A stretch of DNA of 7,005 nucleotides from the NCBI GenBank assembly GCA_903929325.1, contig CAIYUD010000141.1, positions 1-7,005 of the forward strand, given 5' to 3'. A program made the position numbers and the translations under genes. The DNA is from an uncultured Opitutia bacterium (GTDB taxonomy: Bacteria; Verrucomicrobiota; Verrucomicrobiia; Opitutales; UBA953). Positions 1 through 6,303 of this stretch are shown in pieces (positions within the stretch are counted from its first letter, which is position 1; each line of letters begins with the position of its first letter). Under the pieces are notes generated by a model, which ran no database searches, had not been told where the DNA came from, and worked only from the letters and a program-made list of their open reading frames with translations.

Positions 1-109
1 CCATCCCCACGCACGTGCTCTTATTAACGTAGAGTCCGCCCTCTCCCAGCCGGGCGCCGGCGCATCCGGCCAATAGAAAGCAGATCATTATGGTTATGAG
101 TATCTTCAT
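1..109 (-). CDS. Small lipoprotein, N-terminal part (cut by window edge)
   Basis: The first 36 residues are visible. They start with a short positively charged n-region (MKI), followed by a hydrophobic core and a lipobox LLAGC with the lipidated cysteine at residue 16. This is a classical lipoprotein signal peptide (signal peptidase II type), so the mature protein should be membrane-anchored. After the cysteine comes a Gly/Ala-rich stretch and then GLYVNKSTCVGM before the window ends. The ATG (107-109) overlaps the TGA of the upstream minus-strand gene in an ATGA arrangement, which supports this start and suggests translational coupling. I do not recognise the family. Small lipoproteins of this kind occur in both phage and bacterial operons, and the visible part cannot tell these apart. 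This gene lies left of the suspected joint near 187-210, so it may not come from the same genome as the rest of the window. Confidence 0.6.
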   Translation of the reverse strand, partial: MKILITIMICFLLAGCAGARLGEGGLYVNKSTCVGM

Positions 110-205
110 TTCACTAAGCGGACTTTGACTTTGGCTTCGCGCAATATCTGGCGAGCCATCGGGTCGGGGTAATCGCCTTTTATCACTATCTCCGTGATGC
201 CGGCG
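106..205 (-). CDS. Unknown protein, C-terminal fragment upstream of the lipoprotein
   Basis: The minus-strand frame ending with TGA at 106-108 gives a coherent C-terminus: AGITEIVIKGDYPDP, then MARQILREAKVKVRLVK. It reads as a beta-strand, a turn, a basic amphipathic helix and a final strand. The frame stays open up to a stop at 262-264 but has no credible start, and from about 187 the same DNA is coding for RecJ on the other strand. The N-terminus is therefore missing. The ATGA overlap with the lipoprotein makes the two genes a likely operon. The family is not recognised. The right-hand limit given is approximate: the reading still looks protein-like to about 246, but the RecJ reading is the stronger one there. 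Confidence 0.5.
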
Positions 206-210
206 TTGAT
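187..210. other. Probable joint between two unrelated gene fragments
   Basis: Left of here a minus-strand operon reads well; right of here recJ reads well on the plus strand. Both genes are broken at the same place: the minus-strand gene has no N-terminus, and recJ has no start and no N-terminal DxD motif. The plus-strand reading YLRDAGVD and the minus-strand reading INAGITEI both use bases 187-210, so the two partners may share a short identical stretch. That is typical of a k-mer-driven assembly chimera or a microhomology-mediated rearrangement. The exact position is an estimate. Confidence 0.5.
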
Positions 211-1458
211 GTACTTATCATTGATCACCACGTTGCCAAAGATGGTCCAGCAACTGGCTGTCTACTGGTTAATCCGCGTGTGCTTGATGCTGCCGATGCG
301 CCTTGGCAGTCGCTGTGTACGGCTGGTCTCACCTTCAAGTTAATCCATGCTATCCTTAAGGTACTTCGATTGAGCGGGGATAGTCGTGGGACAACCATTG
401 TGGTTAAAGATTACCTCGATCTGGCCGCCTTAGGAACCATTGCGGATTTGGTCCCCCTGCGTGCAGAAAATCGTATCCTCGCCTCCCACGGTTTAAAGGC
501 ACTTTCGGATGCCCGTCGACCCGGTGTGCGTGCACTAATTGCGGTGAGCGGCTTGGAGCCAGGTCAGACCCTTAGTTCTACAGACATTTCCTACCGTATT
601 GGACCACGTATTAATGCTAGCGGCCGTCTGGCAGACGCAGCCATCCCTCTGAAATTGTTGTTAGCTGATTCTCATGCGGATTGTCAGGATGGCGCTGCCC
701 AACTGGATACGCTCAACCGGGAGCGGCAGGAAATCGACCGGAAGGTAACCGAAGAGGCGACTTCACAGCTTGAGGGCATGTTATCGTCACCTGGATTAGT
801 TGCTCAGGGCGACTGGCATCCTGGAGTTGTTGGGATTGCAGCGGGTAAGCTTTGTAGAACGTTTACACGTCCGGTGATCGTCTTGGGGCGGGAAGGTGAC
901 GTCGCTAAAGGTTCAGGCCGCAGCGTTCTTGGCGTAAACCTCGTTGAAGTTCTGCAAACCTGTCATGACTTACTCGGTAATTACGGGGGACATCCAATGG
1001 CAGTGGGCGTTTCCATGCCATTGGCTAATGTCCCTGAATTCCGCCGCCGGTTTGCGGAAGGTGTTGCGGCTAAATTAGCCACGCAACCCGTTGCCGGTGA
1101 GCTCACGACTGAAATCTCCGCGTGGGTGACTCCTGAAGACGTTAGCAATCAAGTGCTCGATGAACTCGAATTACTGCAACCATTCGGTGAAGGCAATCCG
1201 GAGCCAATCTTTGGACTTAAAGGCGTCGTCTTCGATCGACCTGTTCAGAAGTTTGGCGAAGGGGATATGAACTTCCGTCATACATTACTACTCTCAGGTG
1301 GACGCCGATTAGGCCTCTTGGCGTGGCGAATGGGCTCGCGTGCACCCGAGCCCGGCAAGGCTATTGATCTAGCTGTCCGTTTGTCTTGGAACCGTTGGCA
1401 GGGACGGAAGAGCGCCCAAGCCGAAGTTATCGATTGGCGTTTTTCGACTTCCCGTTGA
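187..1458 (+). CDS. recJ: Single-stranded-DNA-specific 5'-3' exonuclease RecJ, N-terminally truncated
   Basis: RecJ degrades single-stranded DNA 5' to 3' in RecF-pathway recombination, mismatch repair and base-excision repair, and acts in the cytoplasm with metal ions. The DHH motif, VLIIDHH, lies at 211-231, followed by LLVNPR. The linker and DHHA1 region carry GPRINASGRL (601-630), WHPGVVGIAAGKL (814-852), GSGRS (910-924) and GGHPMAVG (985-1008). QPFGEGNPEPIF (1177-1212) leads into the C-terminal OB-like domain, which ends at TGA 1456-1458. About 424 residues are present against roughly 560-580 for the family, so some 130-150 N-terminal residues are absent, including the DxD catalytic motif. 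The frame is open back to a TAA at 115-117, but residues before about 187 do not look like RecJ and include no good start. The GTG at 280 is an internal Val codon downstream of DHH, so it is not the true start. The 3' end overlaps the convergent gene by 32 bases. Identity is very secure; whether the gene is truncated in nature is not. Confidence 0.93.
   Translation, partial: YLRDAGVDVLIIDHHVAKDGPATGCLLVNPRVLDAADAPWQSLCTAGLTFKLIHAILKVLRLSGDSRGTTIVVKDYLDLAALGTIADLVPLRAENRILASHGLKALSDARRPGVRALIAVSGLEPGQTLSSTDISYRIGPRINASGRLADAAIPLKLLLADSHADCQDGAAQLDTLNRERQEIDRKVTEEATSQLEGMLSSPGLVAQGDWHPGVVGIAAGKLCRTFTRPVIVLGREGDVAKGSGRSVLGVNLVEVLQTCHDLLGNYGGHPMAVGVSMPLANVPEFRRRFAEGVAAKLATQPVAGELTTEISAWVTPEDVSNQVLDELELLQPFGEGNPEPIFGLKGVVFDRPVQKFGEGDMNFRHTLLLSGGRRLGLLAWRMGSRAPEPGKAIDLAVRLSWNRWQGRKSAQAEVIDWRFSTSR
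1427..1458. other. Convergent 3' overlap between recJ and the secreted-protein gene
   Basis: The last 32 bases of recJ (plus, TGA 1456-1458) are also the last 32 bases of the 245-residue gene (minus, TAA read from 1429 to 1427). There is no spacer and I see no hairpin with a T-run acting as a bidirectional terminator, so the transcripts must end inside the opposing gene and will be antisense to each other there. Confidence 0.85.
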
Positions 1459-2164
1459 CGGGAGTGTTGCCGTTCGACTTCACGTTACGCGAGGCAGCTT
1501 CTTCATCTTGTTTCCGCTCCTCGACACCTTTGAGTAAAATTGCGTGCTCCTTGGGGTCTCCAGGTAGTAAGAAATAAATCGCTCGAAGGTCGTCTTCCTG
1601 AAAGGTGCGAATTCGGTAGCCAACACTATAGCCATCGTCTCGCTCGGTTAAGATTTCTCCGTTAGCGTACGTTTTATGGGAGGATGGTGGGCGAATGATT
1701 TTTTCGCCGTTGATGGGTACAGGGTATTCGTTTTGCCCGTAGCGAATTTTCGCGCGACCCCCGGTTAGGTTGATAAAGCGAAGAGTCCCCCATGGGAATA
1801 CCGTCGGCGAGTCTTGGAGTGATGTGATGCGTAAACCGCCTTTGTTATCTGGAATAAATAGTAAAATAACTTGAGATCCGTCTACAAGTAGTGAGTTGGC
1901 AAGCGGTGTAGTCGTCCCGTCTTTGCTGAGATGCATAAAGCTGATTTCAGCAGGGCCGTGATAATCTTGTTCGTTGGTGAAAAAATCACTGGTGATTAAA
2001 AGTGGTACGCGGTCTTTGTCTTTAGGGCCGGTTTGATAGGCGGCATCGGGAATGGGTGCGACAAAAGCCAATGCCCGGAATTTTACATGGACATTGGGCA
2101 CCTTAGGCTCGTCAGCCGCAAAGCTCAGAAGCGGAAGTAAAACGATAAATAGCTTTTTAAACAT
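1427..2164 (-). CDS. Secreted protein of unknown function, last gene of the cassette A unit
   Basis: This 245-residue protein begins with a Sec signal peptide: MFKK, a hydrophobic core (residues 5-16) ending LLSFA, and likely cleavage around residues 16-17 before DEPK. No further membrane segment is seen, so it should be periplasmic or exported. The mature part alternates hydrophobic and polar residues as a beta-rich domain would, with stretches such as QVILLFIPDN (98-107) and FPWGTLRFINLTGG (123-136). Residues 216-245 form a charged, Asn- and Lys-rich tail that looks disordered; its end is encoded in the overlap with recJ. Only one cysteine-free, enzyme-motif-free domain is evident. The ATG (2162-2164) overlaps the TAA of the cassette A gene by one base, so translation is probably coupled. 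I have an impression of similar small secreted proteins beside cassette A genes in other Verrucomicrobiota, but I cannot name a family. A role as partner of cassette protein A is inferred from gene order only. Confidence 0.85.
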   Translation of the reverse strand: MFKKLFIVLLPLLSFAADEPKVPNVHVKFRALAFVAPIPDAAYQTGPKDKDRVPLLITSDFFTNEQDYHGPAEISFMHLSKDGTTTPLANSLLVDGSQVILLFIPDNKGGLRITSLQDSPTVFPWGTLRFINLTGGRAKIRYGQNEYPVPINGEKIIRPPSSHKTYANGEILTERDDGYSVGYRIRTFQEDDLRAIYFLLPGDPKEHAILLKGVEERKQDEEAASRNVKSNGNTPVNGKSKNANR

Positions 2165-2166
2165 TA
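2162..2166 (-). promoter_or_regulatory. TAATG stop-start overlap (translational coupling)
   Basis: Read on the minus strand, the bases are TAATG: the TAA of the cassette A gene and the ATG of the next gene share one base. Upstream there is only a weak Shine-Dalgarno-like AGGA well before the ATG. Re-initiation by ribosomes finishing cassette protein A is therefore a likely way of translating the small secreted protein, which would tie their levels together. Confidence 0.6.
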
Positions 2167-5100
2167 GATTTCGTTCGGTCCTAGCCAGCGCACGGAAACA
2201 ATACGGAAGCGACGCCCGAGTGCTTTGTTCGAAAGATTTGTCAGTGTTGTGGCTTCTGCAGAATCAATGGTATTACAGAAGTCGGGTGTACGCTGGACAA
2301 CTGCCTCGACCCAAGCTCGGCCACGGGAGATATCAGATCCACCGGGTGCCCGTACTTCGCCATAAGCGCGAATGACAAAGGTATCCGAACGTGCCGTGAT
2401 ATGTGGGCCAATGGCAGCAAGAATGTCTTGTTGGAGCACTGAGCCAGGGGCGAACAGGGCGACGTGCGACTGGTTGGATGGCGACTTTGAAGTCACTCCT
2501 GCTGAGCGGGTGCCGGCATCTGCGATTTCAACACCTGCGCCGTTGGCAGAATCCGTCCATGATTGCTGGCCGACAGCACCTGTACCGGATGCAAGCTGGC
2601 TAGCGCCAAAAATTGGCGCAACCGTTGCGCGATTTGTGATTTCTCCGCCGTCGGCTTCAGCCCGAGCGATGGCGGATTGTAGGCAGCCTGCTTTAGCGAC
2701 AGCGTTGGACGTTGAGGTGAGGTCGAGGAAGCGGTTGACGAATTGGGATAAGCCAAGGAATGGGGTAGGGACGAAGGCAGTTGTTCCGGTAGTCGCACCG
2801 CGGAATTTACGATCAGGGAAGTTGGCGGTGCCGCCTTTCTTGAGTTGGCGGTCAACGGGGGTGCGGACGTAGAACTGTGTACGGTAACGGATTTCGTCGA
2901 CGATGGATCGCGCGAGGAGTCGGAGTTGGGCGTCATCGAGCGAAGCAAAGCCCGTCCATGATTTATCTACGGTCCAGGCTGCCCGTGGGTCACTGAGTGC
3001 GGCTGCGTCTGTACGGGTAGCTCGTGGGAAGCGTGCGTTGCGTGTTGCTGCGGGGGTGGTGGCAGTGTCACCGCCGTTGGCTAGACGTTTAGTGCCGCCA
3101 AGGACAGCTGCCCAGGCATCGACAGAGGTGGAATTGATATTAAAGGCGCCGTCGATAACGAGTTGAGCGGCTGCTTGCTTGTAGTCGCTAAGTTTAACGG
3201 CTACATCTTTACGTGTTGGTGTAGCTGCTGAGAGTAAGCTGCGATTACGGCCTTCCCAAATGCGTACGCGTGGATTGAGCAAGGGCGTCGTACCATCAAC
3301 GAAATCGTCAATAACTTTAACTAATGTACGTGGTGAGGCGTTGCCTGACCAAGGTGGTGCAGATCCGCCGAACGTGTCCACGGTAACAACGGAATCCGCC
3401 GCAGACGGAGGGGTTGGCTCGGGTGAAATCGATGACAAGAAGTAACGATCCCAGATTGCCAAATTCGCAAGGTAGGCACGGTCCACATCGGTCCAGTTTT
3501 GTGCCACGCGATAGTTGACAACTTTGTCGAGTGGTAGATTGGGAGAAGCGAAACTGCTGCCGATGCAATAGAGTGGGTCCTGGTCGCGCATGCCGAAATT
3601 CGCATGGGCATACTGTGCCAGCGACGTCGGTGGCATCATGGGTAGCTCGCTGAAGACGGCTTTGGTTCTACCACCGAGACCCGATGAGTTCGAAGCACCA
3701 CCGAGAGCCATCTGGGCAGCACCGTCACCGGGTTCAAATGCTTCAGGCCATGTATTTGCTGAGCGCACAGTCAGACGGTAGCTGGGTGAGGTCGTTGCGT
3801 ACCCAGTACCCATATTTGCTCCGTTCTTGTCACCTCCACCCGGCGACCATCCAGTCGCATCGCCACGTGTCATGAGTGCGAGAGGATTAGAGTGTGTGAA
3901 AATTGGGTAAGGTAGACTGTCTTTGGGCCAGCGTACCGAGTAGTCGACCACTGCGAAGATGCTTGGGGGTGATCCGACGGATGGCACGTTTGCAAGTGAG
4001 CCATACGTCTTTGCGGTGGCGGTACCATTACGAGCGCCACTCATCTGACTGTCAAAAAGCTCAGTGTGTTCGCTGCACTTATTGTACATCGAGTCGCTTC
4101 CAATAGCTGATTCCATAATCGAGTCGCCAGGCCAGCAACTCATGAGATGTCTAACGTAAAGCGGTCCTGAAGTTCGGAATCCGAAACTAAAATTATCGCC
4201 GGCTGTCGGCGCGAAAACACTGCCATCAGGCTTGAGGCAAGGGACCCAGAAGCCACCGTTAAAGTCATAACTATTACCTGTTGTGGCAATGCGTGTGAAG
4301 GGAACGGGCGCGCTTGCTGCAGCTGAGAATACTCGAAACTCTCCCGGTTGTAGAGTGATCTCCGGAATATACGTGCGCATATTTTCACCGCTGTAGGCGC
4401 TGGCATCAAGTGCGCGGGTAAGCTCTTCGAGAGTCTTTGCCCATGAACCCACGGACGGTGCACTCATGTCGATAACCCATGAATTCCAACTGCGGAAGGA
4501 CAGGCGCATCGCTGCTGTGTCTGCAGGATTCTCTCGCTTCAGTTTGAGTGCTACATTGTAAGGGTTATGAAGAACTGTAATCGGCGACAGGGTGATGCGG
4601 AGCGGGTATGAAGTGCCAGGCGCTTGCTGTAATCCGAAGATAACCATTTGGCGTGCGATGTAAGGCGTGCTCGCTACCTTAACGGGACGAATGCAAGGCG
4701 TACCTGATGGAAGTGAGCCGTGTGCAGCCGCTGCGGTAGATAAGTTGTAAGCACTGTAGCCAAATGGGCCGCTCGAAGTATCCGTCGCAAATGGATCGCC
4801 CGTAAGTGTGGTGAAGTTCCCGTTGTCCATACGGTTAAAGATGTGCGAGTAGTGGTAAGTGCCACCCGTTCCGGCCTGCATCTTTTCGTTGGAGATAACG
4901 TTTGGGAATACCGTGCGCGCACGAATCGTTGGGGCTGTTCCACTCCAACTCATTTGGCGGTAGAGGCGATGGTAGTCTCGGATAATCATCCACGTTGGGC
5001 CGCGGATTTGTGGATTACCGCCACTTCTGCCTGCACTATTGTCAGGATCGTCGCAATTGAAGGAGTAGATGGGTGAGATATCGTAGCGAGTCGGCGTGCT

Positions 5101-6300
5101 ATTGGAGATGCCTGTTACGCCGGTTGGGTCACACCACCACATTGGCTGCCATATCTTGCCGACCCCGGTGATACCCATAACCGGCGGGTCAGCTTTCGTG
5201 GTGCGGTCCATCTTCCATAATAGCAGTGTCGTCGATCCGTCACCTTCGCCGAATTCACCGGCATGGAATGCAGCATCGTCTTGTTCAAATGCTGTCGAGA
5301 GGTCCATGCGCACTCCACCCCAGAAGCTGTCGGTAATTAGTCCCGTTGACCAGAAGGTGACGTCTGGCTGGCAACGTTTACTCGGAGCCGAAGTTGCGGG
5401 TACGGGTGAGACGGGTGTATTGTTAAAGCCTGTTAATAGAGAGAGTTCAAAGTTGCCGGACAGACGTGTAAAAATTGTCCCAGGAACGGTTGCTTCAAAT
5501 CCTGCAAGCAACTCCATGCCGTTGCGTCCCGTCCCGCGCAGCGGAGGTAGATTTGCGGGAATACTTTTCGTAAGTCGTGCGTCGTTAAGATTAGCCCGGG
5601 CTTTGATACCTTCATCACCAATCCAGTAAGCATAACTAAAGCCGGTGCCACGCGTCGTTAAGGTGCCGACATCTGGCGACGTTACGAGTGGGAGACTGAC
5701 GCGTCCATCGGGCCTGCCTGGGTCGCTCGCCGTAGCCAGCTCTGCGGCCGTGGCCGTGGCATCGCCAACCAAGGGGATGAGGGTGGCGCCTGTTGTGGAA
5801 TAGTCTGACTGCCAAGGGATCCATTGATTGGCATCATAGTCTGTTTTGCCGTAGAGCGAGACAGACTGAATACCGGCGGCGGCATCATGTCGTCCACTGA
5901 TAAGCCAAGCGGGAGGTTGCTCGGGAATATCGCTGCGCCAAACGCCGGTCCAGATTGGGTTGCGAATCGTGGCCCACGTCCAATTGGTTTGCGTGGTGTC
6001 GGCTGTGATATCTGCCCGTGCAGTAACGCGTCGATCCGGTCCGGCTTCCTGTTGAAGATGTCCAAGGGCAAGCCGCATGGAAGCGATAGCCGAAAGACGT
6101 CCCTGTGTCTGTAATTGTTGGCTGTAAGCGAGCCGTGACTCGATGTTGAGGAAACCCGCTACACTCAAAACCACCAAGACCAGCAATGCCATGATGGTTA
6201 AAGAAAGTACGAGGCTAAACCCCTTCTTTTGGCTAGGCGAATTCAACGCGTTTAGACTCATCGGTTTGAGGTGCCGAAGCAATACTAACCCCGACGGCAT
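2164..6300 (-). CDS. Verru_Chthon cassette protein A (TIGR02600-like), giant prepilin-like protein
   Basis: The product is 1378 residues, function unknown. The N-terminus looks like a type IV prepilin: KKG (25-27) followed by FSL and a hydrophobic helix (28-50), then NIESR and an amphipathic stretch with Leu, Ala and Gln. Cleavage after Gly27 would leave Phe as residue 1. The usual Glu5 of the mature pilin is Leu, as in large minor pseudopilins such as GspK. Features I recall from the family are LALGHLQQEAGPDRRV (77-92), YWIGDEGIKARANL (225-238), LITDSFWGG (near 320), LQPGEFRVFS, SDTFVIRAYGE (1305-1315), WVEAVVQR (1330-1337) and the C-terminus RRFRIVSVRWLGPNEI. The large middle part is Ser/Thr/Pro/Gly/Trp-rich, as expected of an extracytoplasmic beta-rich protein. 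The ATG at 6298-6300 directly follows the hydrolase stop; Met14 (6259-6261) would give a 14-residue leader and is an equally good start. Neither has a strong Shine-Dalgarno. Cassette members B, C and D are not in this window. Confidence 0.88.
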   Translation of the reverse strand: MPSGLVLLRHLKPMSLNALNSPSQKKGFSLVLSLTIMALLVLVVLSVAGFLNIESRLAYSQQLQTQGRLSAIASMRLALGHLQQEAGPDRRVTARADITADTTQTNWTWATIRNPIWTGVWRSDIPEQPPAWLISGRHDAAAGIQSVSLYGKTDYDANQWIPWQSDYSTTGATLIPLVGDATATAAELATASDPGRPDGRVSLPLVTSPDVGTLTTRGTGFSYAYWIGDEGIKARANLNDARLTKSIPANLPPLRGTGRNGMELLAGFEATVPGTIFTRLSGNFELSLLTGFNNTPVSPVPATSAPSKRCQPDVTFWSTGLITDSFWGGVRMDLSTAFEQDDAAFHAGEFGEGDGSTTLLLWKMDRTTKADPPVMGITGVGKIWQPMWWCDPTGVTGISNSTPTRYDISPIYSFNCDDPDNSAGRSGGNPQIRGPTWMIIRDYHRLYRQMSWSGTAPTIRARTVFPNVISNEKMQAGTGGTYHYSHIFNRMDNGNFTTLTGDPFATDTSSGPFGYSAYNLSTAAAAHGSLPSGTPCIRPVKVASTPYIARQMVIFGLQQAPGTSYPLRITLSPITVLHNPYNVALKLKRENPADTAAMRLSFRSWNSWVIDMSAPSVGSWAKTLEELTRALDASAYSGENMRTYIPEITLQPGEFRVFSAAASAPVPFTRIATTGNSYDFNGGFWVPCLKPDGSVFAPTAGDNFSFGFRTSGPLYVRHLMSCWPGDSIMESAIGSDSMYNKCSEHTELFDSQMSGARNGTATAKTYGSLANVPSVGSPPSIFAVVDYSVRWPKDSLPYPIFTHSNPLALMTRGDATGWSPGGGDKNGANMGTGYATTSPSYRLTVRSANTWPEAFEPGDGAAQMALGGASNSSGLGGRTKAVFSELPMMPPTSLAQYAHANFGMRDQDPLYCIGSSFASPNLPLDKVVNYRVAQNWTDVDRAYLANLAIWDRYFLSSISPEPTPPSAADSVVTVDTFGGSAPPWSGNASPRTLVKVIDDFVDGTTPLLNPRVRIWEGRNRSLLSAATPTRKDVAVKLSDYKQAAAQLVIDGAFNINSTSVDAWAAVLGGTKRLANGGDTATTPAATRNARFPRATRTDAAALSDPRAAWTVDKSWTGFASLDDAQLRLLARSIVDEIRYRTQFYVRTPVDRQLKKGGTANFPDRKFRGATTGTTAFVPTPFLGLSQFVNRFLDLTSTSNAVAKAGCLQSAIARAEADGGEITNRATVAPIFGASQLASGTGAVGQQSWTDSANGAGVEIADAGTRSAGVTSKSPSNQSHVALFAPGSVLQQDILAAIGPHITARSDTFVIRAYGEVRAPGGSDISRGRAWVEAVVQRTPDFCNTIDSAEATTLTNLSNKALGRRFRIVSVRWLGPNEI

Positions 6301-6303
6301 TTA
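6259..6303 (-). other. Abutting stop/start and two candidate starts for cassette protein A
   Basis: The hydrolase TAA (6301-6303) is followed without spacing by the ATG at 6298-6300. A second in-frame ATG lies 13 codons on, at 6259-6261. The first start gives a 27-residue prepilin leader, the second a 14-residue leader closer to the usual length. Neither has a clear GGAGG-like site at the normal distance. The first fits translational coupling; the second would leave a 39-base spacer. Confidence 0.5.

Noticed and set aside
121..132. DFDF encoded in the recJ frame as a possible RecJ DxD motif
   Set aside because: It lies too close to DHH, lacks the surrounding family residues, and the opposite strand reads as a good C-terminus (KVKVRLVK) over the same bases. 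The resemblance is most likely chance.
280..1458. A recJ gene starting at the codon at 280
   Set aside because: That codon is GTG within VNPRVLDAADAP. The same frame upstream encodes the DHH motif at 223-231, so 280 is internal to RecJ.
2493..2948. A 151-residue minus-strand open frame inside the cassette A gene
   Set aside because: It is a shifted-frame shadow of the long gene, low-complexity (Ser/Pro/Gln-rich), with no start signal or family resemblance.
5096..5629. A 177-residue plus-strand open frame antisense to the cassette A gene
   Set aside because: It lies fully antisense to a well-supported gene, and its composition is what the reverse of that gene would give. No recognisable domain was seen.
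5740..5765. Short GGCCGT tandem repetition
   Set aside because: It encodes an Ala/Thr-rich stretch of cassette protein A (TATAAEL) on the minus strand. Only two copies are present, so it is simple codon repetition rather than a repeat element.
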